Shown here piece by piece: positions 14,048 through 22,645 of a stretch of DNA of 53,887 bases (positions are counted from its first letter, which is position 1; every line of letters starts with the position of its first letter). Source of the DNA: an uncultured Clostridium sp. (GTDB lineage: Bacteria > Bacillota > Clostridia > TANB77 > CAG-508); assembly GCA_947073285.1 (NCBI GenBank), contig CAMTJT010000012.1:1-53887 (forward strand), given 5' to 3'. Below the pieces are notes generated by a model. The model worked only from the letters and a program-made list of their open reading frames with translations. It was not told the DNA's origin and ran no database searches. The translations under genes were made by a program, and so were the position numbers.

Positions 14048-16295
14048 TTTAATTCAATTAAAAGGTCAATTAACACCTAGAAAAAATCCTTCAAAAGGTG
14101 GTGGATCAAGTTTACCTGCTAATACAACAGTAAAAGTTATAGAATTAGAAAATATTAGAAATGATTTAATTAGTTTAGAGGATTATTGGAAAAATAAAAA
14201 ACTCATTGATGGAACTTTAATTAATGTAAATTATAATAGAATAGTACCTAAAAGTAAAAGAATAAAAACTATATTATTTAAAAGTTCGAATGGTGAAAAT
14301 ATAGATTCAATAAGGGGGGCTAAATACGGAGGAACTAAAGATAACCTAACTCATATTATTACATACTATGTTCCCTTAGACAATATATCACATAATATAA
14401 AAAAATTAAAAGAGTGTATAGAAATTTTGAATACTAATTTTCAAGGAAAATTTGATAATGAAGATGAAAAAAAAATAAAAAATATAGATTTTTCAAAATA
14501 TGATATTGCAAAAACTACTTTTATAGATGTAATATCTGATTGTTCAATAGTCAATAAGTTAGAAGTTCCAAAATATGAAAAAAATATTGAAGAATCACAA
14601 GCAATAACTTTATATGAAGTTAATAAAAACTCTAAAGAGATTTTAGAAACATTAGGTATTAAATGGAAAGATTATAGTATTTTAGATGATAATACAGTTA
14701 TACTATACAAAGATTCTTTATCATTACTACTAAAAGAAGCCCCTTACTTAATATCTATGACAGTAGAAGATCTTGCAGATGTTAAATTACCAGAGAACAA
14801 TTCTTATGATAAATTGCTTGAAGATAAAATAATTTCAGAGAATATATCTAATTTTCCTAATTACACTAACGAACCAACTATTGGAGTTTTGGATACAGGT
14901 TTTGATAATAATGTTTATTTTAAAGACTGGGTAGATTATAATGAAAAATATATGGATGATCAAGTTGATATTACTGAAAAAGACAGAGAACATGGAACAT
15001 CAATTGATTCTATAATTATAGATGGACCATCAATTAATCCCAATTACAATGATGGATGTGGAAGATTTAGAGTAAAACATTTTTGTATTGCACATAGTGG
15101 AAAAAATAGTACATTTTCAATTATGAGAAGGATAAAAGAAATAGTATCCAATAATTTAAATATAAAAGTTTGGAATCTTTCATTAGGATCTAATCTGGAA
15201 ATTGATGATAATTTTATATCTCAAGAAGCAGCTTTATTAGATATGCTTGAATATGAATACGATATAATATTTGTAGTTGCAGGAACAAATCAAACAGAAT
15301 TATTGCAAGATAAAATCGGCTCACCAGCAGATTCCATAAATTCTTTAGTCGTTAATTCAATAAAAAGAGATGGAACAAAAGCCTCTTATTCAAGAAGAGG
15401 CAAAGTGTTATCGTTCTTTACAAAACCAGATATTTGCTATTATGGTGGTGATAAAGGAGAAGAAATAAGAACTTGTATAGGTACTGGTGAAAAGAAAGTA
15501 ATAGGGACATCAATAGCTGCTCCGTGGATTAGTAGAAAAATGGGGTATTTAATATATAAATTAGGATTGTCAAGACAGATTGCAAAAGCATTAATAATTG
15601 ATTCAGCAACAGGATGGAATAAAATTGATAATGAAAAATCTGAATATTATGGATTTGGAAATGTACCTATTAAAATTGAAGATATTATAAATTCTCCCAA
15701 AGATGAAATAAAATTCTATATAGAAAGCACTTCTACAGATTATGATACATATACATATGAAATTCCTGTCCCAATTGATAATAATAAGTGCCCTTATATT
15801 GCTAAAGCTACATTATGCTATTTTCCTAAATGTACTAGAAACCAAGGAGTGGATTATACTAACACAGAATTAGATTTATATTTTGGAAGAGTTTTAAAAA
15901 ACAAAAAGGGTAATATAACTATTAAAACAATAAATGATAATAAACAATCAGATGAGGATGGAAGAGTATTAGAAGGAGATGCTCGTAGAGAAAAAGGAAA
16001 ATGGGACAATGTAAAACATATTGTAGAGGAATATAAAACAAATGCAAGACCTAAGAAAAATTACGAAAATACATCATGGGGGTTAAGTATAAAATCAAAA
16101 GACCGTTTAGGCAAAGGTGATGGAAAGGGTATAAAATTCGGTGTTGTTATAACCTTAAAAGAAATAAATGGTATTAATAGGTATGATGAATTTATAAGGC
16201 AATGCAAATTTAAAGGTTGGCTTGTAAATAAAGTTGATGTTGAAAGTAGAGTAGAATTATATAATATTGCAGAACAAGAAATTAAATTTGAATAG
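14040..16295 (+). CDS. ietS: Subtilisin-like S8 protease, IetS-like
   Basis: 751 residues with the full S8 triad: Asp in IGVLDTGFDNN (about residue 284), His in REHGTSIDS (about 318) and Ser in GTSIAAPW (about 490), plus oxyanion region VVAGTNQ. No signal peptide is visible, so it acts in the cytoplasm. An N-terminal ~270-residue region and a C-terminal beta-rich region are family-specific. Translational coupling to the ATPase indicates a joint complex. In known IetAS pairs the protease is the likely effector; its substrates here are unknown. Confidence 0.83.
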   Translation: MNNLIQLKGQLTPRKNPSKGGGSSLPANTTVKVIELENIRNDLISLEDYWKNKKLIDGTLINVNYNRIVPKSKRIKTILFKSSNGENIDSIRGAKYGGTKDNLTHIITYYVPLDNISHNIKKLKECIEILNTNFQGKFDNEDEKKIKNIDFSKYDIAKTTFIDVISDCSIVNKLEVPKYEKNIEESQAITLYEVNKNSKEILETLGIKWKDYSILDDNTVILYKDSLSLLLKEAPYLISMTVEDLADVKLPENNSYDKLLEDKIISENISNFPNYTNEPTIGVLDTGFDNNVYFKDWVDYNEKYMDDQVDITEKDREHGTSIDSIIIDGPSINPNYNDGCGRFRVKHFCIAHSGKNSTFSIMRRIKEIVSNNLNIKVWNLSLGSNLEIDDNFISQEAALLDMLEYEYDIIFVVAGTNQTELLQDKIGSPADSINSLVVNSIKRDGTKASYSRRGKVLSFFTKPDICYYGGDKGEEIRTCIGTGEKKVIGTSIAAPWISRKMGYLIYKLGLSRQIAKALIIDSATGWNKIDNEKSEYYGFGNVPIKIEDIINSPKDEIKFYIESTSTDYDTYTYEIPVPIDNNKCPYIAKATLCYFPKCTRNQGVDYTNTELDLYFGRVLKNKKGNITIKTINDNKQSDEDGRVLEGDARREKGKWDNVKHIVEEYKTNARPKKNYENTSWGLSIKSKDRLGKGDGKGIKFGVVITLKEINGINRYDEFIRQCKFKGWLVNKVDVESRVELYNIAEQEIKFE

Positions 16296-16316
16296 ATATG
16301 ATAATAGGGTGATTAT

Positions 16317-16841
16317 GTGGATATAGAAAAAAGTGAAGAAGAAAAAAATATAGATGAAGTTTTAGGTATAATGAAAAATAGTTATAATCAATATTATGAA
16401 AGAAGTCAAGATATAGATAATAAAAGCGGCTTTTTAATAGCTTTTCATTCTGCAATTATAATTTTTGCATTAGATATTGAAAGCGTAAAAAACTTACTTG
16501 AATTACAATGTCAAAATATAGGACAAATATTAAGTGATATAATTTCCATATTATTAACTTGTATTATATTAATATTAGCAATAATTTCAATAAGTTTATT
16601 TATCTTAAGTCTTAAATCAAGAACTATAAAATATATTCCTGCAAATATCTGTGATGAAAAATATTATAAAAGTAAAAATATAGACTTAAAAAAAGAGTTG
16701 CTGAAAAGTTATAAAGAAATATCTCAAAACAACGAAAAAGTAATAGATAAAAAACACACTATGTATAATATTGCTCTTATTATAACTCTAATAGAAATTA
16801 TATTAATTGGAATAAATATATTTTTTGGAATTTTCCACTAG
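16317..16841 (+). CDS. Three-helix membrane protein, possible effector
   Basis: 174 residues from a GTG start. Hydrophobic segments lie near residues 38-55 (GFLIAFHSAIIIFAL), 83-105 (IISILLTCIILILAIISISL) and 149-172 (IALIITLIEIILIGINIFFG), separated by charged helices. The layout resembles PycTM/DUF5706-type membrane effectors of cyclic-nucleotide defence systems, but I cannot confirm homology. It follows the protease by 21 bases in the same operon, an addition to the usual two-gene IetAS. It could be a pore-forming effector released by proteolysis or a membrane anchor. Confidence 0.7.
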   Translation: MDIEKSEEEKNIDEVLGIMKNSYNQYYERSQDIDNKSGFLIAFHSAIIIFALDIESVKNLLELQCQNIGQILSDIISILLTCIILILAIISISLFILSLKSRTIKYIPANICDEKYYKSKNIDLKKELLKSYKEISQNNEKVIDKKHTMYNIALIITLIEIILIGINIFFGIFH

Positions 16842-16852
16842 GAGGTGAACAT

Positions 16853-16969
16853 ATGAAAGAAGATAATCAAAATAATAATGAGGTTTCAACTTGTCCAAAA
16901 ATTGAATTGGGAACTCATCAAAATAGCTATAATCCTAAAAATACTGAAACTAGAGATAATAAAAAATAG
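16853..16969 (+). CDS. 38-residue hydrophilic peptide, fourth operon gene
   Basis: The ORF begins MKEDNQNNNEVSTCPKIEL and is strongly polar, Asn-rich, with one Cys. AGGAGGTGA lies seven bases before the ATG, one of the strongest ribosome binding sites in the window, and the gene starts 11 bases after the membrane protein, so it is probably real. No family recognised. It could be a protease substrate, inhibitor or sensor peptide of the system. Confidence 0.6.
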   Translation: MKEDNQNNNEVSTCPKIELGTHQNSYNPKNTETRDNKK

Positions 16970-17000
16970 AATTATTATAAAAACGTAAATAATAAAAAGT

Positions 17001-17043
17001 GAGTATATCATAGACAGTAAAATTTATGATATACTCTATTTTA
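17001..17043 (+). terminator. Terminator of IetAS-like operon
   Basis: GAGTATATCATA (17001-17012) and TATGATATACTC (17025-17036) form a 12 bp perfect stem followed by TATTTT. It defines a four-gene operon from 13007. Confidence 0.8.
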
Positions 17044-17060
17044 ATTTAATGACAGTTACA

Positions 17061-17376
17061 CTATTTATTAACACATTCTAATATTAAATTTACTGCATCT
17101 GAAAATCCGTATTTTATAGAACTTTTCATTTTCGTAAGCACCAATAATATTGATTTTGTCGATATAACTGTCTAAGCTATTTCTTACTTTTTCTAGGCTA
17201 TTAGGAGAATTCAATAAATCTTCTAATATTGCAAATAATTTTTCATAGCTATCGTTATTTTTAGTTAGATTTTTGATTTTTTCTTTATCCATTTCATTTA
17301 AAGCATATAAGTTTTCTTCCTTACTCTCAAATAATGTAGTTAAAACACTTCCTTTATTGTCATTTTCATCCGACAT
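17061..17376 (-). CDS. DUF6664-like protein with CGG +1 recoding site
   Basis: The protein reads normally for 89 codons to ENEKFYKI, then meets an in-frame CGG (17109-17107). In frame zero it ends in an unrelated tail (RIFRCSKFNIRMC). Skipping the C gives GFSDAVNLILECVNK and a stop at 17061, the expected C-terminus for this family as I recall it. The paralogue at 24513-24828 has the same extra base at the same codon. The start MSDEND at 17376 follows GGAGGTAGTATAT. The family is frequent on mobile elements; function unknown. Confidence 0.65.
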
Positions 17377-17543
17377 ATATACTACCTCCAATCAACTTTT
17401 TCTTGTAGTATAACGTGCTCTTTTTAATTTGTCAGCCAATTTGTAAAAATTTGCTAAAAATTATATAATTACTCTATTGGATTAGTTAATTTACACTTTT
17501 ACTACAAAACAATAAAATGTGGTAAAAGTGTAAATATGTTTTA

Positions 17544-18212
17544 TTATCGTATGTATTTCCATAAATATTTGTCTATTGCTAGCAGTTTTGATTCATATTT
17601 TGTTAGAAAAACATCATAAGGATAATCAGCTTTAATATATTTTTCAGTAAGTTCCATTTTGTATTCTTCTAATAGTTCTAAATATTTTTGTTTAAAGCAA
17701 TTTTTGCATATCCATTCAATACCTTCTTTAGATATTTTTGCTTTTCCATTTTTGTAATATTTATAACTACTATTTGTAGCCTTATTCATTTTTATAATAT
17801 TATTTTTGATAGTACCAGGAACTCTATTAAAATAATTTGGTAATTCATATACAAACATATCATTATTCCAAAAATTTTTAGGAATAACTTTTAATAAATC
17901 TTCATATTGTTTTATTCTCATAGTAAAAAAGTCTATATCAGCATCTATGATACTTTTTTCTTTCTGGAAATAAACATCAGTTATCCAATAAAACCCTTCA
18001 GCTAAAATATAATTTTTTCTATCAATTAATTTATTCTGTTTCCATCTACAAGTTGGATGTTTTTTGATCATAAATTGAACTGCTCTTTGTAAATCTATGT
18101 ATGTTATTTCTTTACCAGTTTTGGTTTTTAATTCTAGTAATTTTAATTTGTTTAAAGCACTATCATAAGTCATAAAAATCTTCTCAAGTTCTCTTATTGT
18201 ATCAGTAACCAT
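17544..18212 (-). CDS. Hypothetical protein
   Basis: 222 residues starting MVTDTIRELEKIFMTYDSAL, with GAGGAGGTAATA upstream; the frame is open to 18233. It is largely helical and charged, with a C-terminal WICKNCFKQKYLELLEEYKMEL segment containing a CxxC-like pair. No family recognised. It lies between DUF6664 and the oriT-like hairpins, so a role in transfer or replication of unit B is possible. Confidence 0.7.
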   Translation of the reverse strand: MVTDTIRELEKIFMTYDSALNKLKLLELKTKTGKEITYIDLQRAVQFMIKKHPTCRWKQNKLIDRKNYILAEGFYWITDVYFQKEKSIIDADIDFFTMRIKQYEDLLKVIPKNFWNNDMFVYELPNYFNRVPGTIKNNIIKMNKATNSSYKYYKNGKAKISKEGIEWICKNCFKQKYLELLEEYKMELTEKYIKADYPYDVFLTKYESKLLAIDKYLWKYIR

Positions 18213-18287
18213 TATTACCTCCTCTATATTCAATTTTTAATGTTTGCGAAGCTCAACATTAAAAGCTATAGCAAAATTTATTTTGCT

Positions 18288-18373
18288 CGAATGTTAAGGT
18301 ATTTTTTTACGCTTTAACATTCGCAAGCATGGTGTTTTGACACCTCTAATTGCTTGTTAGGGAAAATCCCTAA
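18288..18373. other. oriT-like inverted-repeat cluster
   Basis: Within a ~330-base gene-free stretch (18213-18542) three hairpins are packed together: CGAATGTTAA with TTTAACATTCG (18288-18323), GGTGT with ACACC (18331-18344) nested inside CAAGCA with TGCTTG (18324-18356), and TTAGGGA with TCCCTAA (18357-18373). Such clusters mark relaxase nicking regions or replication origins. No relaxase is encoded in unit B, so transfer would depend on a helper element. The rest of the gap is AT-rich without visible genes. Confidence 0.45.
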
Positions 18374-18542
18374 AACCCTTTTTGCTCTCCGAGGGAATAT
18401 TTTTTTATCAAAATTTATTAAAAACTTTTCAAAAATTTAACTTTTACATTGAAAAATTTTTAGTTTTTTTATTTGCGTATGTGTTCTTATTTATTATTTT
18501 TCTTTATTATTATTTGTGTAAAATTTTTTAACATACTGTGAG

Positions 18543-18908
18543 TTATCTCGTAATTTCCTTGTCGGTCATCTCATCGACTACTGAATTTTTCAATACTTTC
18601 AGCAGATTTATTTCATTAATTCTATAATAAGTTTTTGGTGGAATATCTATGTATTTTACTTCTAAAATGTTAGCATTTTCTAGTATAGAACTTGCTGTTC
18701 TTTGCTTATATGGTGTTAATTTTGTACTACTTTCTATACTATTTTTAGTTGCAAAAAAGAAACCATTTTTTAACTGATTTCTTTTCTTAAAATAATTATA
18801 TCGACCGTATAATTCTCCTAACAAAATAGCAGAATTAACTCCAAATTTATTTATCAAATCTCTATTTGCAATAATAAAATTAGCTTGTATTATAGATCTA
18901 TTTTCCAT
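18543..18908 (-). CDS. Initiator-like winged-helix protein
   Basis: 121 residues starting MENRSIIQANFIIANRDLINK, preceded by AAAGGAG. The pattern LGELYGRYNYFKKRN, GFFFATKNSIESSTKLTPYKQRTASSILEN resembles the N-terminal winged helix of DnaD/RepA-like replication proteins found on phages and mobile elements. It lacks the C-terminal half such proteins usually have. Its position beside the hairpin cluster supports a replication or mobilisation role. Confidence 0.6.
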   Translation of the reverse strand: MENRSIIQANFIIANRDLINKFGVNSAILLGELYGRYNYFKKRNQLKNGFFFATKNSIESSTKLTPYKQRTASSILENANILEVKYIDIPPKTYYRINEINLLKVLKNSVVDEMTDKEITR

Positions 18909-18939
18909 TACTCATACACTCCTTTTTCTAAAATTATAT

Positions 18940-19060
18940 TTTGATTTTTCCCCGAACAAAAAAATCTTTCCCCTTATCTTTTAATAAAATATTGATATTA
19001 AGTTTTTCCCCCGAAAGTGAAAATGTTTTCCCCTTATTTCCCCTTAAATGTGGAATTTTA
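18940..19060. repeat. Right-end TTCCCC box array of unit B
   Basis: At least five boxes (TTTTCCCCGAAC, CTTTCCCCTTATC, TTTTTCCCCCGAAAG, GTTTTCCCCTTATTTCCCC) occur in about 110 bases. The same motif flanks the att sites at 1105 and 7069. They are probably recombinase or excisionase binding sites. From here to 19207 I see no gene. Confidence 0.5.
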
Positions 19061-19207
19061 ATAAACTATTTTACTTTTTCTTAAACTTATTTAAACTATA
19101 TTAAATTTTCAAGAAATTCTTGTACTTTAGTAATATCAATACTTATAAAATATAATCTTAGAAAATTAAGTGTTTCAAAAGTTACTCAAATTGGATTGGA
19201 TGTTCAA

Positions 19208-19252
19208 CTACGAACCGAGAGGTCGGGGATTCGAATTCCTCCTGCTGCACCA
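19208..19252 (+). pseudogene. 3' half of split tRNA-Arg(ACG), right att site
   Basis: CTACGAACCGAG completes the anticodon arm, followed by T-arm GGGGATTCGAATTCCTC, acceptor strand CTGCTGC and CCA. The acceptor matches the 5' half at 909-915 exactly. The 5' side here is non-tRNA element sequence. A hairpin ACTCTCAA/TTTGAGAGT with TTTT follows. Confidence 0.87.
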
Positions 19253-19257
19253 TACTC

Positions 19258-19590
19258 TCAAGCAAGTTTGAGAGTTTTTATTTTTCTTTTTCCCTTTTCT
19301 TCGTTAAATTCAGTAAACTTATTTAATTTGGATGAATATTCTTCTGTAAATACTTTAACATTAGGAATTGTACTATTTCTTTTAATATCAAAATATACAT
19401 CAATAATTAATTCACCTAACCTTTTTCTTGCCTCTTGTTCACTTCTTGCAGTTCGAGATAATCTGGGGTTCTTATCAACTCCTTCCATAATTGAATTTAG
19501 GGCTAATGTTACTCTTGCCTCATAACTATTTCCTTTTTTCCTTATTGTAACTGTTCCTTTTGGTGCTCTTTGTCTATTTATTTTTTCCAT
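19258..19590 (-). pseudogene. int: Integrase remnant with internal deletion (unit C)
   Basis: The first ~100 residues are almost identical to the intact integrase at 7132-8553 (RAPKGTVTIRKKGNSYEARV through EFNEEKGKRKI). They then join directly to the last residues LKLA of the same protein. About 360 codons including the catalytic domain are missing, probably by recombination between A/G-rich stretches. It cannot be catalytic. It may still bind the arm repeats. Confidence 0.85.
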
Positions 19591-19704
19591 CATAACTCCT
19601 TCCAAATAAGTTTAAAAAATATAAATAGTTTAAGGGCACAAAACTTAATATCTAAACATATCTTATCGCGTTTAAAACAAGAAATCAGCCCTTTTTACTA
19701 ATTA

Positions 19705-19914
19705 TCAATAATCATAGTCGCCATACTCACCACAGTTCTCCTCAAACCATTTTGGTAACAATTCTTTATTAATAATTATTTTTCTTTTAAATCTAACTGC
19801 TGGAAAACCTTTTACTTTAACTAATTGCAACATTAAATTTCTACCTATACCTAACATTTTTCTTGCTTCATCTACAGTTAACCCCAACTTTTCATTGTAT
19901 TCATTTGTTGTCAA
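19705..19914 (-). CDS. xis: Excisionase (Xis), unit C copy
   Basis: 69 residues, the paralogue of 8668-8877 with about seven substitutions (starts MTTNEYNEKLGLTVDEARKM). The helix-turn-helix and wing are intact. With its own integrase deleted, this excisionase could only act with the integrase of unit B. Confidence 0.83.
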   Translation of the reverse strand: MTTNEYNEKLGLTVDEARKMLGIGRNLMLQLVKVKGFPAVRFKRKIIINKELLPKWFEENCGEYGDYDY

Positions 19915-19960
19915 TGTAGACTTCCCCCTTTCTCTAAATTAGTAAGAGTAAAATTATTTC

Positions 19961-20214
19961 TCTACTAGATAAGTTCCCAAATAAGCTTTAAAATGTAACG
20001 ATTTTAGAAAATTTTATTCTTCTAATAAGTAAATGCCGTCAAAATTTATAAAAGGTATAATTTTTTGAAAGCTTATTGAACTTTTTTATGTAATTTTAAA
20101 ATTTTACTCTCCACTAGGTATATGCCATCGTTTTTCAAAAAAAGGGTAATTTTTTGAAAAGTTTTTTAAATTTTTTTATTTACAGTTTTACTCTCCACTA
20201 GGTATATGTCATCC
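19961..20214. repeat. Arm repeat array, unit C
   Basis: Four variants of the CTAGGTATATGCCATC motif start near 19963, 20021, 20111 and 20196. The last two are closest to consensus. It lies at the same place relative to excisionase and cargo as the array at 8925-9191. The surrounding ~440-base interval (19915-20355) contains no gene. Confidence 0.55.
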
Positions 20215-20316
20215 ACTATAAAAAAGTCGGAAAATTTTTGAGAAATTTTTTAATTTTATTTAAATGATATATTAGTATGAAATTTGCTTATTTCTATATA
20301 TTTTGTAGATAAGGTA

Positions 20317-20325
20317 TGTTATAAT
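20317..20325 (+). promoter_or_regulatory. Cargo promoter of unit C, extended -10
   Basis: TGTTATAAT within a block nearly identical to 9240-9320 of unit B. It drives a different first gene here. Confidence 0.55.
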
Positions 20326-20355
20326 GCAATTAAATTTATAGAGGAGATAATCAAG

Positions 20356-21160
20356 ATGACTGATGAACAATATATTCATATTGCAATAGATATATCTAAA
20401 AAGGCAAAATATCCTTATGGTGCTATTGTAGTAAAAGATGGAGAAATTATTGGCAGAAGTGATGATGAAACTTTAATGGAAACAAGTATGTATTCCCATG
20501 CAGAGTTAAAAGCAATAGAAAGTGCATCAAAGAATAAAAATCTTTATGGAGATTTAAAAGGTGCAACATTATATGTATCTTGTGAGCCTTGCATAATGTG
20601 TATGGGAGCAATACTATACGAAGAATTTTCAAAAATTGTATATGCTGCAACATTGCAAGATAGTAATGATAATTATTGTCCAGAAATGATTACTAATATA
20701 GATGAATTAGCAAAGTATGCAAATTCCAAAATTGAAATAATAAAAGAATTACATAGAGAAAAAGCAGTAGAAGTATTAAGACAACATAAAGATAACTCAA
20801 AAAATAGAATTTTGATTACAGGTGCTGTACTATCTTCAAATGAGGATTCGGTTGAAACATATAATAAAATTATATCAATGATTGATAAACATAAATTTTT
20901 AGTTTCTAGTCCAATAGATACTATGAATTTTAAAGGTAATGACTATGAGCGATATGAAAGAGCAATGAATTTGTTAAGAGATACCAAAATGATTATTGCA
21001 GAGATGAGTACTATATCAACAGGTATTAGTTATTGCTAAAAGTGGTAGTAAAATATCTGGTTTAGTTAAAGGATGTAAAAATATAAAAGATATAATCTTT
21101 TATGATGATATAGAAGAAATTAAATATAAAATAAAAGAATTTATAGATAAAAATAGGTGA
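20356..21160 (+). pseudogene. Deaminase fused to deoxyribosyltransferase-like domain, broken
   Basis: The N-terminal ~150 residues are a zinc-dependent nucleoside/nucleotide deaminase: HAELKAIE (His and Glu) and PCIMCMGAI (PCxxC). From about residue 155, RILITGAVLSS and MNLLRDTKMIIAEMSTISTG resemble nucleoside 2-deoxyribosyltransferase-like folds. The frame stops at 21039, while the adjacent frame continues LVIAKSGSKISGLVKGC to a stop at 21160, so a short segment that is not a multiple of three is missing after STG. No CGG is involved. The start MTDEQYIHIA at 20356 follows GAGGAG. Confidence 0.75.
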
Positions 21161-21165
21161 TAATA

Positions 21166-21732
21166 ATGAAAGTTTTAATATTAAGTTTCAGTAGTAATCA
21201 AGTAAACGAAGATAGTTATATTCCAAATAAAATTGGACTAACATTTTCTTGTGTAGAAGAATGTGAAAAAGCATTGAAAAGACTAGAAAATGAAGTAGAA
21301 CACATCTGTATAAACAAAAAGAATATAAAAAAATGCCTAGCTTGTGGTAAAAGAGGTTGGGGAATTTGTTTAGAAGAACATAAATGTATTCCAAAAGATG
21401 ATTTTAATGAAATTTATAAATATATGAGTGATTTTGATGCCTACATATTTATTACTCCAGTTTATTTTTGGGAAATGAGTGAATCTGCAAAAACATTTTT
21501 TGATAGACTAAAAAGATGTGATGCTTTTAATGATGATTCAAAGATAAAAGGAAAGAAGATTGTTTGTATTGCTTGCGCAGGAGGAAGTGGAAATGGCACA
21601 GAAGAAACATTAAAATCTTTTGATATATTAGACCATTTCTTAAAAACAAAAATAGTTGGAAGAATACCAGTTACAAGAGTTACTTTCGAAAGTCAAAAAG
21701 AAGAAATAGAAAAAGCAATAAATTCTTTATAG
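21166..21732 (+). CDS. Flavodoxin-fold iron-sulfur flavoprotein-like reductase
   Basis: 188 residues starting MKVLILSFSSNQ, preceded by AGGTGATAATA. The same fold and Cys loop (CLACGKRGWGICLEEHKC) as the unit B copy at 11891-12457, differing at scattered positions. The shared gene at the end of otherwise different cargo suggests recombination or selection for this function. Confidence 0.85.
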   Translation: MKVLILSFSSNQVNEDSYIPNKIGLTFSCVEECEKALKRLENEVEHICINKKNIKKCLACGKRGWGICLEEHKCIPKDDFNEIYKYMSDFDAYIFITPVYFWEMSESAKTFFDRLKRCDAFNDDSKIKGKKIVCIACAGGSGNGTEETLKSFDILDHFLKTKIVGRIPVTRVTFESQKEEIEKAINSL

Positions 21733-21777
21733 TATAGATAATTAAGTAAATATACAAATAAATATATGGAAGGTATA

Positions 21778-22128
21778 ATGATGGAATATATAATGAAATT
21801 AAATCCAAAGTATTTTGAATATATGAAAAAGGGAACTAAAGAAATAGAAATTAGACTAAATGATGATAAAAGAAAGAATCTAAAAATTGGTGATGAAATT
21901 ATATTTCAGAAAGTACCAGAGTTAAAAGAAGAATTATATACAACAGTAGAAAATTTATTCTTTGAAAAGTCATTTGAAGATGCAATAATGAATTTAGAAA
22001 TTCAACAATATGCAGATCAAAAAGAAACAAGAGAAAACTTTTTAAAAGATTTATATAAATTTTATACAAAAGAACAAGAAAATAAGTATGGAGTAATAGC
22101 AATAAAAGTAAGGAAGGTGCAAATTTGA
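21778..22128 (+). CDS. ASCH-domain protein
   Basis: About 116 residues. MKLNPKYFEYMKKGTKEIEIRLNDDKR and KIGDEIIFQKV are the classic ASCH beginning (residue contact loop KxxExR), a PUA-like RNA-binding fold. GGAAGG precedes a double ATG at 21778/21781. It overlaps the PIN gene start by four bases, so the two are coupled. Confidence 0.85.
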   Translation: MMEYIMKLNPKYFEYMKKGTKEIEIRLNDDKRKNLKIGDEIIFQKVPELKEELYTTVENLFFEKSFEDAIMNLEIQQYADQKETRENFLKDLYKFYTKEQENKYGVIAIKVRKVQI

Positions 22129-22643
22129 AAGAAAGAATATTATTAGATACAAATATGCTAATTTATTTATTAGATCATGAAGTATTAGATGATAAAGTTG
22201 CAAAGATAACAAAATCATTATACGATTCAAATAAATATAGTATAGTAGTTCATCCTAAAACACTAACTGAAACAGATAAAATAAAAGATGAGAAGAAAAA
22301 GTCTATATTTAAATCAAAATTAAATGTTTATAATATTATAGATGATCCACCTAGAATCACTGATGAGTTCAATAATTTAGTAGGAATAAAAAATGAAAAT
22401 GATAAGATAGATAATGAAATGTTATATGCTGTCTATAAAAATTGTGTTACATTTCTTATAACAAATGATAAAGAACTTGTAAAAAAAGGAAAAAAATTAA
22501 ACTTAAGCCAAAGAGTCCTATCTATTGATGATGCACTTGAAATATTCAAAGAAGATGAAAAAGTTATTATTCAGACACCAGTATTTATAAAACAAGAATA
22601 TTTACATCATCTTAATTTAGAAGATGAGTTTTTACTAGCTTAA
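22125..22643 (+). CDS. PIN-domain ribonuclease-like protein
   Basis: 172 residues from a TTG start in AAGGAAGGTGCAAATTTG. LLDTNMLIYLL (first Asp), a central TETDKI (Glu/Asp) and FLITNDKELVKKGKKL (TNDxE) give the PIN acidic site. PIN proteins cut RNA, often as toxins. It is followed after two bases by the acetyltransferase-like gene. As a toxin it would need control by the XRE/ASCH genes downstream; that is inference. Confidence 0.82.
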   Translation: MKERILLDTNMLIYLLDHEVLDDKVAKITKSLYDSNKYSIVVHPKTLTETDKIKDEKKKSIFKSKLNVYNIIDDPPRITDEFNNLVGIKNENDKIDNEMLYAVYKNCVTFLITNDKELVKKGKKLNLSQRVLSIDDALEIFKEDEKVIIQTPVFIKQEYLHHLNLEDEFLLA

Positions 22644-22645
22644 GA

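Larger units (their letters stand above)
7069..19214. mobile_element. Unit B: integrative element in tRNA-Arg
   Basis: A 12 kb element between tRNA-Arg CTACGAA cores. The left end has integrase, excisionase and a four-copy ~82 bp repeat array; the right end has TTCCCC boxes. Cargo comprises a five-gene metabolic operon, an IetAS-like operon and DUF6664. An oriT-like hairpin cluster and a small initiator-like gene lie near the right end. No relaxase or conjugation genes are present, so it would be mobilised in trans. Confidence 0.7.

Noticed and set aside
17061..17376. Slippage on the AAAA run before the CGG in the DUF6664-like gene
   Set aside because: Shifting at AAAA would also restore the frame but gives Tyr-Gly; shifting at CGG gives Ile-Gly and matches the rule seen in all other cases.
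20356..21160. Deaminase gene as a further recoding case
   Set aside because: No CGG is at the break and a conserved segment seems missing, so a deletion explains it better.
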